A stretch of DNA of 64,000 nt, taken from NCBI RefSeq assembly GCF_900100165.1, contig NZ_FNEO01000002.1, positions 248,001-312,000 on the forward strand, in the 5' to 3' direction. The DNA comes from Flavobacterium glycines (GTDB taxonomy: Bacteria; Bacteroidota; Bacteroidia; Flavobacteriales; Flavobacteriaceae). Shown in pieces: positions 16,941 to 27,492 of the stretch (its first letter is position 1; each line of letters begins with the position of its first letter). The notes under the pieces were generated by a model. That model was not told the DNA's origin, ran no database searches, and was given only the letters and a program-made list of their open reading frames with translations. Made by a program: the position numbers and the translations under genes.

Positions 16941-19376
16941 TTATTTTACATTGATAGTAACCTCAACAGCTTTTAACCAAGGGCTTGAAAATTGAACTTT
17001 AATTGGTTCATTTTTGCCATTTGACTGAATATAAGCTAAAATATGTCCGTTAAAAGCACGTTGCGCATTATCAGTATAATCAGTCATATCCGAATTATTT
17101 CCGGCTTCCAATCCTAATAAAGTTGCAGCACCACTAACGATTGTACAAGTAATTTCGTTATCAGAAACCATTACCGGAACGCCATTCTCATCCACTAACT
17201 GTAACATGATTTCGGCTACTCCTTTGTCTTTATTGATCACTTTATCAGCAGTTTTTACAACAATAGCCTGAGGTTGTTTTGAAGAAGTAATCGCATAACG
17301 GCTTACTTCTTTGTTATTCTTATCCAATCCTACTGCTTCCAGTTTTCCGGATTGAAACGGAATATCCCATGAAATAATTCCCACTTCAGAATCATAGTTT
17401 TTCACTTCACCCACCACTTTTCCGTCTAGTTCCAAACGCGCTTTAGCAGCATTAGTATAACAAACTACTTTTACTTTTTGACCTTCGTTGTAATTCCATA
17501 ATGGCCATGCATCCATTGAAAGGTCTTTTTTGTTTGGATTATTTGAAAGATAAGTTCCAATATAAATCATTGGTTTCTCTGACCAAAGTGACTGACGGAA
17601 ATAACCTCTAGGTTTAATCTGTCCTGCAAAATCAACTAATCCTGAATAGAATCCTCTTGACGGCCATCTTCCTGATTCTCCTAAATAATCAATTCCTGTC
17701 CACAAGAATTGTCCAAAAATATGCTCGTTATTTTTTACCGCTAACCAGGCATCATAATCATGACGGTTTTCACTACCAAAGATTACTCTTTTTGGATATT
17801 TTTTATGATCAGACTGGTATTTGCTTTCAGTATAATTGTATCCTGTAATATCCAAAGCTCCCGGATATTCGGTTTCATTAGACATAGCCACTCCGGCTAA
17901 ACCTGCCGTTGTAGGACGGGATTTATCGTATTTTTTTACAGCTGCAACCAAACGTTTTGCAATTGCACCTAAACGCATTGCATCCGGAGCATCTTTTTTA
18001 TAACCTCCATAAGCAGCTTGAGAGAATCCTGTATCACCACCACCAGCCAATACCGGGTGCGAATACGGATCATTAGGATAATCTACTTCGTTACCAATAC
18101 TCCAGGCAAAAACAGAAAGATGATTTCGGTCACGACGCACAAAATCTTCCAAATCTTTCTCTGCCCAATCAGCAAAAATATCAAAAGAACCTTCAAATCC
18201 TGGTGTCCCCTGATTCCATCCTTCTAACCATTTGCGTTTTGGAAATTCCCATTCGTCATAAGCTTCGTTTAAAACTAACAATCCTAATTGGTCACACAAT
18301 TCATAAAAATCAGGTGCCTGAGGATTATGACTGGTACGCACAGCGTTTACTCCAATTTCTTTTAAAGTTTTCAATCTTCCTTCTAAAACTTCGCGAGGAA
18401 CTGCCGAACCTAAAACTCCCGCATCATGGTGCAAACAAACTCCTTTTATTTTCATCCATTTGCCATTTAAAGCAAATCCTTTATTTGCATCGAATGTAAA
18501 ATTGCGGAAACCTGTTTGAGTTGTAGAATGATCGATAACTTTACCGTCTTTTAAAACAGTCGTTTTCAATTGGTACAAATTAGGATTTTCTAAATCCCAT
18601 AACTTAGGATTATTCACTTTTATTTTCGCAGCAATTTTCCCTGACTGATTAGCAGCAATTGCTACAGTATTAGAACTTTTGGCTACTGTTTTTCCATCAT
18701 TTGCAATTAACTCGTTAACAACAGTCAAATTTGATTTTTCTGCTGAACCATTTTCAACATCTACTTCAACGTTCAACGTTCCTGTGTTTTTATTCACTTC
18801 AGGATAAGCATACACACCCCATTGTGCAATATGCACCGGATTAGCATAGACTACCCAAACATTTCTATAAATTCCTGAACCGGTGTACCAACGGGAATCG
18901 GCACTCTTACTATGATCTACTCGAACTGCTATTGTATTTTTTTCTCCGTATTTAATATAAGGAGTGGCGTCATAAGCAAAAGAAATGTATCCGTTAGGAC
19001 GTTTTCCTAAAGAATGTCCGTTAACGAAAACTTCACTTCGGTTATACACACCTTCAAAATACAGGAATACTTTTTCTCCTTTTTTGGCAGATGGAACATC
19101 CATTGTTTTTCTGTACCAGGCAATTCCTCCCGGTAAAAATCCTGTAGCACTGGCAAGAGTAGGACTCAACTGTCCTTTAATACTCCAGTCATGAGGAACA
19201 GCAACAGTTTGCCACTTGCTGTCATTAAAAGAATTATCCTGAAAGTCTTTATTGTCCTGCAGAATAAATTTCCATTGTTCATTAATTTTTTGAGAATCTC
19301 CAAATCCTATTTGACTAAATGCAGATGTGCAAGAGCAAACCAGAAATGACAGAAAGATTTTTTTTGTTGTTAACAT
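16941..19376 (-). CDS. Secreted GH2 beta-galactosidase-family enzyme
   Basis: An 811-residue exported protein (signal ending near TSAFS). Domain order is typical of GH2: sugar-binding jelly roll (about 25-200, with WYRKTMDVP and GVYNRSEVFVNGHSLG), immunoglobulin-like domain (about 205-300), TIM barrel (about 305-600) and C-terminal Ig-like domains including a DUF4982-like segment. The acid/base is in WSIGNEVDYP near residue 428 and the nucleophile in FGSENRHDYD near 531. Most close relatives are beta-galactosidases. It has its own upstream region carrying the same two-block element found upstream of the SusC/D operon, so it is probably under direct control of the HTCS regulator. Confidence 0.88.
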   Translation of the reverse strand: MLTTKKIFLSFLVCSCTSAFSQIGFGDSQKINEQWKFILQDNKDFQDNSFNDSKWQTVAVPHDWSIKGQLSPTLASATGFLPGGIAWYRKTMDVPSAKKGEKVFLYFEGVYNRSEVFVNGHSLGKRPNGYISFAYDATPYIKYGEKNTIAVRVDHSKSADSRWYTGSGIYRNVWVVYANPVHIAQWGVYAYPEVNKNTGTLNVEVDVENGSAEKSNLTVVNELIANDGKTVAKSSNTVAIAANQSGKIAAKIKVNNPKLWDLENPNLYQLKTTVLKDGKVIDHSTTQTGFRNFTFDANKGFALNGKWMKIKGVCLHHDAGVLGSAVPREVLEGRLKTLKEIGVNAVRTSHNPQAPDFYELCDQLGLLVLNEAYDEWEFPKRKWLEGWNQGTPGFEGSFDIFADWAEKDLEDFVRRDRNHLSVFAWSIGNEVDYPNDPYSHPVLAGGGDTGFSQAAYGGYKKDAPDAMRLGAIAKRLVAAVKKYDKSRPTTAGLAGVAMSNETEYPGALDITGYNYTESKYQSDHKKYPKRVIFGSENRHDYDAWLAVKNNEHIFGQFLWTGIDYLGESGRWPSRGFYSGLVDFAGQIKPRGYFRQSLWSEKPMIYIGTYLSNNPNKKDLSMDAWPLWNYNEGQKVKVVCYTNAAKARLELDGKVVGEVKNYDSEVGIISWDIPFQSGKLEAVGLDKNNKEVSRYAITSSKQPQAIVVKTADKVINKDKGVAEIMLQLVDENGVPVMVSDNEITCTIVSGAATLLGLEAGNNSDMTDYTDNAQRAFNGHILAYIQSNGKNEPIKVQFSSPWLKAVEVTINVK

Positions 19377-19445
19377 AAATTATATTTTTTAATAAATAAG
19401 AGAGTCCTATACCATTCTGAATTTCTATAAAGACAGCTTAAAAAA

Positions 19446-19488
19446 GCAAAGAAATGATTAAAGCTTAATAATCATGAGGGGTAAATTG
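19446..19488 (-). promoter_or_regulatory. PUL operator candidate, copy A (upstream of GH2)
   Basis: Block 1, GCAAAGAAATGATTAAA (19446-19462), and block 2, GGGGTAAATTG (19478-19488), are separated by 15 bp. The same two blocks, with 2 mismatches in block 1 and none in block 2 and a 16-bp spacer, occur upstream of the glycan-binding lipoprotein gene. On the minus strand the element ends in CATTTCTTTGCTTTTTT, which may overlap a degenerate -7 box (TTTCTTTG). It lies 69 bp before the GH2 start. The neighbouring HTCS is the likely binder. Confidence 0.6.
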
Positions 19489-19549
19489 GTAAAATAAGTA
19501 CTATAAAATTACCCAAAATTATCTTTTTTCAATTTTATAGTACCAAATC

Positions 19550-21190
19550 TTATTTATAAACACCTACATAAGTGACTACTGCTCTGGCCGGAATTTCAAA
19601 ATTAGTAGCTGTTACATCAGTTCCTTTTTTCAAACTTTTCAATTCAGAAGTTACATACGGAGTCAATGTATTGTTCACCAATGTACCTCCTGCAAGATTT
19701 AAATTGTATGTTCTTGCCGAACTACTGAAATTAACCGCAACGATAACCAGTTTTTTATTTACTTCGTCTTTGTAAGCGGTAACCATAACATCAGTAGTAG
19801 CCGTTGCATTATCTAAATTAGGAATTTGAACCCTTTGCATTCCCTGTTTTACAAAGAAAGAAAAATTTCCAAAAGCCCAAAGAATTTTCGAATCCCTAAC
19901 ATAACCATCGTATTTACAATAATTAGCATCTCCGGCACCTTTTGTAATTCCGTCATCAACGTGAACCAATCCGTCTTTGTAATCTCCACGACTTACAGCA
20001 GTCCACCATTGCCATGAAGTTACACCACCAATTGAAATATCGGTACTGATAATACGAGCAACCCAAAGTGCTGTTTGCATTCCTAAATCCCTTCCCGGAC
20101 CGGCACCTCCCGGTAATTCGGCTGTACCAGGACTCTCAAGAATAGAATATTCCGAAGCCCAAACACTCAAGCCCGGAACAGTATTAGCTCTGGCAGCAAC
20201 AGCTTGTCTTGACGAAATTAATGTGCTTATTGGCCATGCCTGCCAGTAACTGTGTCCTGAAATTGTCTTTTTAACATTCGTTAATCCGGCAATATTTTTA
20301 GTCGAATTAACACCAAAGAAATAATCAATTTGATTCGAACGATTTTCTTTTCCGCTTACTGTTTTATACAAAGGTTCGAAAGCACCTGCTTCTCCAACAA
20401 CAATTTGTGAACTCAATCCCTTTGCCTGTAATTTTGGAGCCAAAGTATTTACAAAACTGTAAATATTAGCATTTGAAGCCGGAGAACCTTCCTGTCCAGA
20501 ACCATCCCATTCGTATTGCGGTTCGTTAAACGGACTTACATAATCAATTGTTAAGTTATGAACTGATTTTAATTTATCAATAGCATTCACCCAGAAATCA
20601 GCCAATTCAGGCATTTTTCCATCTTTTAAATTATAAAAAGTACTGATGCTGGCATGTGCTTTTCCGTTTTGAGTTAAATAAACAGGTGCACTATTTGTAA
20701 AAGCCAATAACTTATCTACTCCACGCTGTTTAGCGGCTTTCATAAACCAAACCTGACCTGCCTGCTTGTTCATGTCGTAAATTACTCCATCAGTAGTAAA
20801 ACACTCCGTACGTCTCCATTCATCAGTTATATCACTTGCATCACCTTGCTCAGTACTTCCAGCACCAAGATTAAAACGCCATAATGACAAACCGATTCCT
20901 TTAGGGTTTCCATCGGCATCTACTTCTCTGCTGAATAACAAATCGGCAATAGCATTTTTCTTTTCTGAAGGCCAGTTTTTACCAATATTATTACACTGCC
21001 AGGCATCAGATGCTCCAAAACTCTCCATCGTTTGCAGATTCGCATCCAAATTGATTTTTAATTCTCTTGTCGTTTCAACAACTGGTTCTGAATTTTCATT
21101 GTTGTCCGACGAACAGCTAATGAATGCTGTACTCATTGAAAATAAGCCTGCAAACAGCAGGCTTACTTTGTATTTTTTTATCAAATTCAT
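19550..21190 (-). CDS. Lipoprotein GH30 glycosidase, probable endo-beta-1,6-galactanase type
   Basis: A 546-residue protein with a lipoprotein signal (AFISCSSDN, Cys26), so it is probably surface-attached. The barrel begins with LQTMESFGASDAWQ, typical of GH30. The acid/base lies in FNEPQYEWDG near residue 218 and the nucleophile in WASEYSIL near 343. A beta-sandwich ends the protein (MVTAYKDEVNKKLVIVAVN...). GH30 covers glucosylceramidases, xylanases and beta-1,6-galactanases; the segment layout and the galactosidase neighbours make the galactanase type most likely, but this is inference. It follows SusD by a single base, so it is in the SusC/D operon and is likely the outer-surface depolymerase of the locus. 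Confidence 0.82.
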   Translation of the reverse strand: MNLIKKYKVSLLFAGLFSMSTAFISCSSDNNENSEPVVETTRELKINLDANLQTMESFGASDAWQCNNIGKNWPSEKKNAIADLLFSREVDADGNPKGIGLSLWRFNLGAGSTEQGDASDITDEWRRTECFTTDGVIYDMNKQAGQVWFMKAAKQRGVDKLLAFTNSAPVYLTQNGKAHASISTFYNLKDGKMPELADFWVNAIDKLKSVHNLTIDYVSPFNEPQYEWDGSGQEGSPASNANIYSFVNTLAPKLQAKGLSSQIVVGEAGAFEPLYKTVSGKENRSNQIDYFFGVNSTKNIAGLTNVKKTISGHSYWQAWPISTLISSRQAVAARANTVPGLSVWASEYSILESPGTAELPGGAGPGRDLGMQTALWVARIISTDISIGGVTSWQWWTAVSRGDYKDGLVHVDDGITKGAGDANYCKYDGYVRDSKILWAFGNFSFFVKQGMQRVQIPNLDNATATTDVMVTAYKDEVNKKLVIVAVNFSSSARTYNLNLAGGTLVNNTLTPYVTSELKSLKKGTDVTATNFEIPARAVVTYVGVYK

Positions 21191-21191
21191 A

Positions 21192-22799
21192 TTAATAATT
21201 TGGATTTTGTTTAATTATTCCTCCACTCAAATCGATTTCCAATTGTGGTATCGGCCAAACTAAATGCTTCGTAGGATCAAAATTGATTCCTTTATCCTGA
21301 GCTTCTTTAGTATTGGTAGTTTCGTAAGGATCAGTCGAACTCAGATTGTATTTTACAAAAGTTCCGTTAGCTCCCATCAAAGATTCGATAACCGGTTTTC
21401 CTGTACTTGGATCTTTTTCTCTTCGAATATCAAACAAACGCAATCCTTCAAAAGCCAATTCTAAACGACGCTCTTTGTAAATTTTTCTCAAAAGATTTGG
21501 ACCTGCCATTCCTACTACCGGATCAAGACTTACGCGGGCTCTCACCACATTGATATCTCTCATAGCGCCATCGGCATCATTTAAATGGTAATTTGCTTCG
21601 GCTCTTGTAAGATACATTTCGGCCAAACGAATCAATGGCACATTCAATGGTAAGTGTCCGTCTTTTTTATCTAAAGCTCTACGGGTAGCAATTGGAATAT
21701 AATATTTACGACAAATACGTCCTGATTTATTATCGTTCAAACTGAATTTGTGTGTTGGATTCAACACTTCATCGCCATAAGCCGCTTCTCCCCATTTAGT
21801 GATAGTACTTCTGCGACGAATTACATCACCTTCAGAAATATAAGCGTTTTCCAAATCACTTGTAGGCATACACCATCCCCAACCATCGAGTACATCCGCT
21901 GCATCATTACTTGGGAAATATTTTTTATCTTCCCCTCTGGCGCCTGACAAAGTAGGTAATGCACATCCTAAACTCTTATCCTGAACACTTGAAGACTGCG
22001 CCTCAAGAATAGACTCCACTCCATTATGATTGTTAACATCCCAAATATTTAAGAAGTTTGGTTCTAATGAAAAAGGTCCTTCGGTAATTACTTTGTTAGC
22101 ATACAATTTCGCTTCAGCCCATTTTTCCTGGAACAAAGAAACACGAGCCAATAAAGCATAAGCTGCCCATTTATTGATTCTTCCGTTTCTGTAAACTTCA
22201 ATCGTCTCTAATTTTTCAGCTGATGCTTTAAGATCAGCTTCAATTTGAGCATATACTTCTGTAGCGGTACTACGTGCTAATTTCAAATCGCTGGTCCCAA
22301 GAACTGAAGTATACAATGGCACACCTCCGTAATTGTTTACTAATTCATAGTAGCAATAAGCTCGTACAAATAAAGATTCACCAACGTATTGATTTCTTTG
22401 AGACTCGCTAATTGGAGCTAAAGCCATTCTTGCCAAACCTATATTACAAGACTGAATGGTATAGAAATGCGCAGTGTACATGCTGTTCATATCTCCCATA
22501 TTATCAGGAGTAATAAAATATTGTGAACTAGGTCGGTGAGCTCCGCTGTCCTGACCGGTATTCCCCATCCAGGCATCATCGGTAGCCATTTCGTTAGTTA
22601 CTCTTGGTGCAATTAAAGTCCACCAATCATTTGGCAATAACAATCTATGCGTTAACTCATTTACATAATTCTCACACTCCTGTGCTGTTTGGAAATAATT
22701 TTCTAAGGTTTGAGTTCCTCTTGCATCTTTTTCAATAAAGTCGCTACAGGAAACTGCAACGGCAGCAAAAGTTAATATTGATACTAGTATTTTTTTCAT
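21192..22799 (-). CDS. SusD/RagB-family glycan-binding lipoprotein
   Basis: Surface lipoprotein that caps the SusC transporter and binds the oligosaccharide. The 535-residue product has a lipobox around Cys18 (AVAVSCSDF), TPR-like helical N-terminal region (RSYCYYELVNNYGGVPLY-type segment: FVRAYCYYELVNNYGG near 132), and the conserved C-terminal SusD segment ERRLELAFEGLRLFDIRRE near 433. It starts 12 bp after SusC and ends two bases before the GH30 start. Ligand is not readable from sequence; the enzymes point to a galactan. Confidence 0.95.
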   Translation of the reverse strand: MKKILVSILTFAAVAVSCSDFIEKDARGTQTLENYFQTAQECENYVNELTHRLLLPNDWWTLIAPRVTNEMATDDAWMGNTGQDSGAHRPSSQYFITPDNMGDMNSMYTAHFYTIQSCNIGLARMALAPISESQRNQYVGESLFVRAYCYYELVNNYGGVPLYTSVLGTSDLKLARSTATEVYAQIEADLKASAEKLETIEVYRNGRINKWAAYALLARVSLFQEKWAEAKLYANKVITEGPFSLEPNFLNIWDVNNHNGVESILEAQSSSVQDKSLGCALPTLSGARGEDKKYFPSNDAADVLDGWGWCMPTSDLENAYISEGDVIRRRSTITKWGEAAYGDEVLNPTHKFSLNDNKSGRICRKYYIPIATRRALDKKDGHLPLNVPLIRLAEMYLTRAEANYHLNDADGAMRDINVVRARVSLDPVVGMAGPNLLRKIYKERRLELAFEGLRLFDIRREKDPSTGKPVIESLMGANGTFVKYNLSSTDPYETTNTKEAQDKGINFDPTKHLVWPIPQLEIDLSGGIIKQNPNY

Positions 22800-22811
22800 A
22801 TTCGTTTATTA

Positions 22812-25800
22812 TTAAAATGCTACATTAAGCCCCATCAAAATGGTTGGTTGAACCGGATAATTCCATCCTCCGAAACCAGAACCCAAAACACCTCCGCCTA
22901 CTTCAGGATCTACACCTGAATATTTAGTCCATGTCCATAAATTTTGACCTGATAATGAAATTCTCAATTTGTCAAATCCAAATTTGTTATAAAGAGAATA
23001 ACCTAACTGAAGGTTTTTCATGCGCACAAAAGAACCATCTTCTACATATAAAGAAGAGAATTTTGTGAAGTTCTCGTTGTTGTCATCTTTAGAAAGTCTA
23101 GGAATATAATTAGAAGTTCCTTCACCATGCCAAGCCATTTGGTCTAATCCGCTTACTTTGTTTGTTAAACTTGCTCCGTTGTATAAGTCAGAGATATTTT
23201 GGTTTACCAAATCATTTCCAATGCTTGAATAGAAGTTAGCCACCAAATCAAAGTTTTTGTAAGCAAAATTCAAATTCAAACCAACATTATAATCAGCCCA
23301 AGGAGAACCAATTTTTGTACGGTCTTTATCGTCTAATTTTCCATCACCGTTTACATCCTTGAAACGAACATCACCTACCTGAGCATAAGGCTGCATTTTA
23401 GTTCCGTGCTCATCAGTATGAGAATTTAATTCTGTTTGATTTTGGAACAAACCATCAGCTACATATCCGTAGAAATATCCCGGCTCTTCACCCTGAACAG
23501 TTAAAGTTCTGTTACTTGAACCGTAAAGCTTTTCTCCATCAGTAGATAAAGAAACCATTTTAACATTCACAGTTGTAAAAGTCAAATCGGCACCATAAGA
23601 GAAATCACCTTTTTTATCTTTGTATGACAAAAGCAAATCGATTCCGTTAGAACGCATCGAACCAACGTTAGTCCAAATTGTTGCATAAGAAGGGAAACCA
23701 CTATAAGTAGGGAACTGTTTTACAAACAACATGTCTTTTGTTGTTTTTTGGTAATATTCTAAAGTCCCTGAAATTTTGTTTTTCCAAAGTCCAAAATCAA
23801 GTCCAAAGTTGATATCTTCTACAATTTCCCAACGAATGTCTTTGTTAGCCATAGTGGAAGGATAAGAAGTATCGACAACATTACCATCAATAACATAATA
23901 TCCTTGTCCAATATTAGACTGATAAACTGAAGATGGTAAATTTTGATTACCTACTCTACCCCAACCTGCTCTGAAAGTTAAATTGTTAACTAGCGAACTG
24001 GCATTCGCCATGAAATCTTCATTCGAAATTCTCCATGAAGCCGATGCAGCCGGGAAATTAGCCCATTTATTTTCAGCCATAAATTTAGAAGAACCATCAC
24101 GTCTAAACGAAGCTGTTAAATAATATTTACTATCGAAATTATAAGACAAACGTGAAATATAAGACATCAAAGAACTTGACCAAGATGTTCCGCTACTATT
24201 ACGGTTTTTAGTTGCTGCACTCACTTCTCTCATCGATTCTGAATTATTAGGTACACCTTCTCCGTAGCCCCAAACATCTGATGAATCATAATTCTCCATA
24301 GTCACACCGCCCATCAAACTTACATTGTGCTTCTCGGCAAATTTTCTGGAATATGTTGCTGTAGATTGCCATGTCCAATCCACATTAGTAGTTGCTTTTC
24401 TTTCTACACTATTGATTTCGGCTTTTTCGTGAGCCGCATCAATTACGAAATCCGGACTGAATTTATTCCAAACTTTGTTTCCAAATTCAACAGATCCCTG
24501 AGTTCTAATAATCAAACCTTTAATAGGCTCATATTGCAAATAAGCATTCGAATTCAAATTATACAAATCAGTATAATCATCATATCTTTTCACAGCTGCT
24601 ATAGGATTCCAAACATAAGAAGGAGAACGTGCATAAATACTGTATTCATTTTCGGTTCCGTTTAATTGGTCAGCCGGTTTATAGATTGGTGTAATCGGGT
24701 CAATCTTAACAAAATCGGCCCAGTTGCTTGGAGAACCCCAGGTTTCATAACGAGGATTCAAAGTTACACCTGCCGAAAATTTATCGGTGAATTTAAAATC
24801 GTTGGCAATTCTGGCTGTAACTCTTTTCCATCCGCCAATATCATAAAATGAATCAGAGTTGTAATAGTTTAAACTAATAGCATAAGTATTTTTCTCAGAA
24901 CCACCACTAACACCAATAGAAGCATTAGTTACCGAAGAAGTTCTATCGATTCCTGCTCCCCACCAATCGGTAGTTTTTCCTCTGTATTGTTCAGGATTAG
25001 GTAAATACTCTGAATAACCTGAATTTGTATAAGCCGTATTTAAGATAGTTGCATAATTTTCTGCATTAGCCATATCATAAGGCTTATTCATAATTTGGTA
25101 ACCGGTACTCATGTCAACCGTGAATTTAGTTTTCCCGGCTTTTCCTTTTTTGGTAGTAATCAAAATAACCCCATTAGATGCACGAGAACCATAAATAGCA
25201 CTTGCCGAAGCATCTTTAAGTACATCCATCGATTCGATTTCGTTATTACTAAGGAAATTGATACTCGTTCCCATCGGGATTCCGTCAACTACATAAAGAG
25301 GATCAGTACTTAAGTTTACTGTAGAAATTCCACGGATAAGAACTCTTGGTTGTGCTCCGGGACCACCGGCTCCGGTAATTTGAACCCCTGCCACTTTTCC
25401 TTGCAATGATTCGGTAACATTACCTACTGTCATTGTTTGAAGTTCTTTTCCTTTTACAGAAGCAATCGAACTGGTAACATCTTTCTTTTTCACCGTAGCG
25501 TAACCTACCACTACAACCTCGTCCAGAGTTTGATTGTTATCACTCAAAACTACATCAACAACAGTTCTTTGGTCAACTTTAATTGTTTGGGTTACAAAAC
25601 CCATAAAAGAAAATTCAAGTTGGGCTTCTTTATTAGGAACTACAATAACATATTTCCCATCAAAATCAGTTGAAACCGAAGTTTGTGTTCCTTTTACAAA
25701 AACGTTTACTCCGGGAATAGGCACCGCTGATTTATCCTTAACAGTTCCTTTAACTGTTATTTGTGCAAAGGTTGCCGCACTACATAAAACAGCAATTAAC

Positions 25801-25823
25801 AACCCTATAAATTTATATTTCAT
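22812..25823 (-). CDS. SusC/RagA-family TonB-dependent oligosaccharide transporter
   Basis: Outer-membrane beta-barrel of 1003 residues that imports glycan fragments using TonB energy. Order of parts: signal peptide (1-20), CarboxypepD_reg-like domain (about 22-105; ITVKGTVKDKSAVPIPGVNVFVKG), TonB box-like stretch, plug domain (about 115-230, with VLIRGISTVNLSTDPLYVVDG and YGSRASNGVILITTKKG), and barrel to the terminal phenylalanine (GLNVAF). There is no N-terminal STN domain, so control is not by an anti-sigma factor, which agrees with the HTCS encoded upstream. The gene is 40 bp downstream of the surface glycan-binding lipoprotein gene and 12 bp upstream of SusD. Confidence 0.96.
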   Translation of the reverse strand: MKYKFIGLLIAVLCSAATFAQITVKGTVKDKSAVPIPGVNVFVKGTQTSVSTDFDGKYVIVVPNKEAQLEFSFMGFVTQTIKVDQRTVVDVVLSDNNQTLDEVVVVGYATVKKKDVTSSIASVKGKELQTMTVGNVTESLQGKVAGVQITGAGGPGAQPRVLIRGISTVNLSTDPLYVVDGIPMGTSINFLSNNEIESMDVLKDASASAIYGSRASNGVILITTKKGKAGKTKFTVDMSTGYQIMNKPYDMANAENYATILNTAYTNSGYSEYLPNPEQYRGKTTDWWGAGIDRTSSVTNASIGVSGGSEKNTYAISLNYYNSDSFYDIGGWKRVTARIANDFKFTDKFSAGVTLNPRYETWGSPSNWADFVKIDPITPIYKPADQLNGTENEYSIYARSPSYVWNPIAAVKRYDDYTDLYNLNSNAYLQYEPIKGLIIRTQGSVEFGNKVWNKFSPDFVIDAAHEKAEINSVERKATTNVDWTWQSTATYSRKFAEKHNVSLMGGVTMENYDSSDVWGYGEGVPNNSESMREVSAATKNRNSSGTSWSSSLMSYISRLSYNFDSKYYLTASFRRDGSSKFMAENKWANFPAASASWRISNEDFMANASSLVNNLTFRAGWGRVGNQNLPSSVYQSNIGQGYYVIDGNVVDTSYPSTMANKDIRWEIVEDINFGLDFGLWKNKISGTLEYYQKTTKDMLFVKQFPTYSGFPSYATIWTNVGSMRSNGIDLLLSYKDKKGDFSYGADLTFTTVNVKMVSLSTDGEKLYGSSNRTLTVQGEEPGYFYGYVADGLFQNQTELNSHTDEHGTKMQPYAQVGDVRFKDVNGDGKLDDKDRTKIGSPWADYNVGLNLNFAYKNFDLVANFYSSIGNDLVNQNISDLYNGASLTNKVSGLDQMAWHGEGTSNYIPRLSKDDNNENFTKFSSLYVEDGSFVRMKNLQLGYSLYNKFGFDKLRISLSGQNLWTWTKYSGVDPEVGGGVLGSGFGGWNYPVQPTILMGLNVAF

Positions 25824-25863
25824 ATCAAGATAATTTTTAATTAATGTTATAATCTATAACAAA

Positions 25864-27264
25864 CTATTTTTTAGTGATAAAAGCTCTTTCTAACTCAGTA
25901 TCCAAAATCACTTTATAAACTCCTGCAGCAGCTGAATATGCGCCATTTCCATTTTCTCCTGGTGACATGGTAGCAATTCCATTTTTAATCAATCTCCATT
26001 GTGGATTCCACCACTGACCTGTGAAAGTAATTTTCACACTTGATCCTGTAAGCGTAACCTCTCCAACTAATTGATATGGATTATCCGGATTATTGACTAA
26101 ATGTAATCCTGTTTGAACCCAGGCATTCCAGGTATCCCAGTTGGAGTCTTTAACACCTTCACCACAAACACTAACAAAAGGTTTTCTCAATGCTTCAGTA
26201 TCATTCCATACACCATTTGCTACATCTGCCCAAACTTTAGATGTTGGTGTGTATTTAGTGACAGTGTATGCCAATGTGCTTGGATTAACTTTTATTTTAT
26301 AATAGCCTTTAGTAGGCAAAACAATAGGAGATGCTGTAACATTATCAACTAAATTTCCTGAACCATTTAATCCGAAACAATGTGGGGCAAAATCAGCTTC
26401 CTGACCTAAGAAATAAATTTCTTTATTATTACTATCTGCATAATATTTGAATTCAAAATCCTGTCCCGTTTTTTCGTGGAAATACATTGGCACTCCTGCA
26501 GCATCGGTAGTAAGATTAGTTCCTTTAGGCTGGTCACATAAATAAATTGCAGGATACTCATTGGTTGCAACCACATTAATATTTAAAGTTCCTGTATTTG
26601 GAATCTTAAACTTATCTCTTGCGGTAATGCTTAAAACATAAGATGCAGCCGTTACAGGTAATGTATAGGTTTTATTGAATGTATACGATTGAGGAGCTCC
26701 TGTTAACTGAACTGTTTCGTCAATTCCCAAAGCAGCACATTTTACCTGAACATAATCAATTCCTGAATCGTCGTTTACAACAAAATTTACCGGTAATTGA
26801 TTGCTTGAAGACAATAAAACCACAGCTCCCTCTTTTGGTGTAATCATGTTAATAGCCGGAGTACTGAATTCACCATCTAAACGTAAATTAATATTTTGAT
26901 CAACAGAATTCCCTGAAACATCCGTTATAGTTAATTTGATTACAAAAGCTTCTGAAACACCTCTGTCAGCAGGAACTTCAAAAAAGTAACTTAAATTGTA
27001 AGATGTCAATAAAGGATCGGTAGCAAAATTGATTACTTTATCTAAATCTAATTCCGGAATTTGAATTCTTACATTCTTTAAACCTAAATCATCTGCCAAA
27101 GTGGCTTTAATCTCAAACTTTCTGTTTGGGGCTCCATATATTTCAGTGGTTGAAACGGCAACCGTTGGATTATCCGAAGAAGGAAAATCGGCTTCATCAT
27201 TTTGACATCCTGTAAAAAGAATGGTAAAAAATGTAAGCAAAAATAAAAACGAGAGTTTTTTCAT
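25864..27264 (-). CDS. Surface glycan-binding lipoprotein, SusE/SusF-like
   Basis: A 466-residue lipoprotein (lipobox FTGC, Cys20). Residues about 30-130 and 135-230 look like two Ig/cadherin-like beta-sandwich domains, and the C-terminal half (about 240-466) resembles the SusE/SusF starch-binding-type modules, with paired WNAWVQTG, FTGQWWNPQW and SPGENGNGAYSAAAGVYKV segments rich in aromatic residues. Such proteins hold polysaccharide at the cell surface. Unusually it precedes SusC instead of following SusD and is therefore the first gene of the operon. The leader before it is about 230 nt and contains copy B of the PUL operator candidate at its far end. Ligand specificity is unknown. Confidence 0.78.
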   Translation of the reverse strand: MKKLSFLFLLTFFTILFTGCQNDEADFPSSDNPTVAVSTTEIYGAPNRKFEIKATLADDLGLKNVRIQIPELDLDKVINFATDPLLTSYNLSYFFEVPADRGVSEAFVIKLTITDVSGNSVDQNINLRLDGEFSTPAINMITPKEGAVVLLSSSNQLPVNFVVNDDSGIDYVQVKCAALGIDETVQLTGAPQSYTFNKTYTLPVTAASYVLSITARDKFKIPNTGTLNINVVATNEYPAIYLCDQPKGTNLTTDAAGVPMYFHEKTGQDFEFKYYADSNNKEIYFLGQEADFAPHCFGLNGSGNLVDNVTASPIVLPTKGYYKIKVNPSTLAYTVTKYTPTSKVWADVANGVWNDTEALRKPFVSVCGEGVKDSNWDTWNAWVQTGLHLVNNPDNPYQLVGEVTLTGSSVKITFTGQWWNPQWRLIKNGIATMSPGENGNGAYSAAAGVYKVILDTELERAFITKK

Positions 27265-27492
27265 ATAGCTTTAGTTTTTTTAAGTTGGTTTTAAACAACT
27301 TCGTTTGGTTTTAATGGTAATTTGTATTCTTTGTTTTTAACTTAATCCTGCAAATTCTCATTGCGTCTTTATACTTTTCACAAGCTTAATTTTAATTTGT
27401 TGGGTTAATAAATTGTATGTAGTAGTTTGATTTTTTTATGATAATTTAACCTAGCAGAAACATTAAATTCTAAATAGAAAACTATCAAAAAA

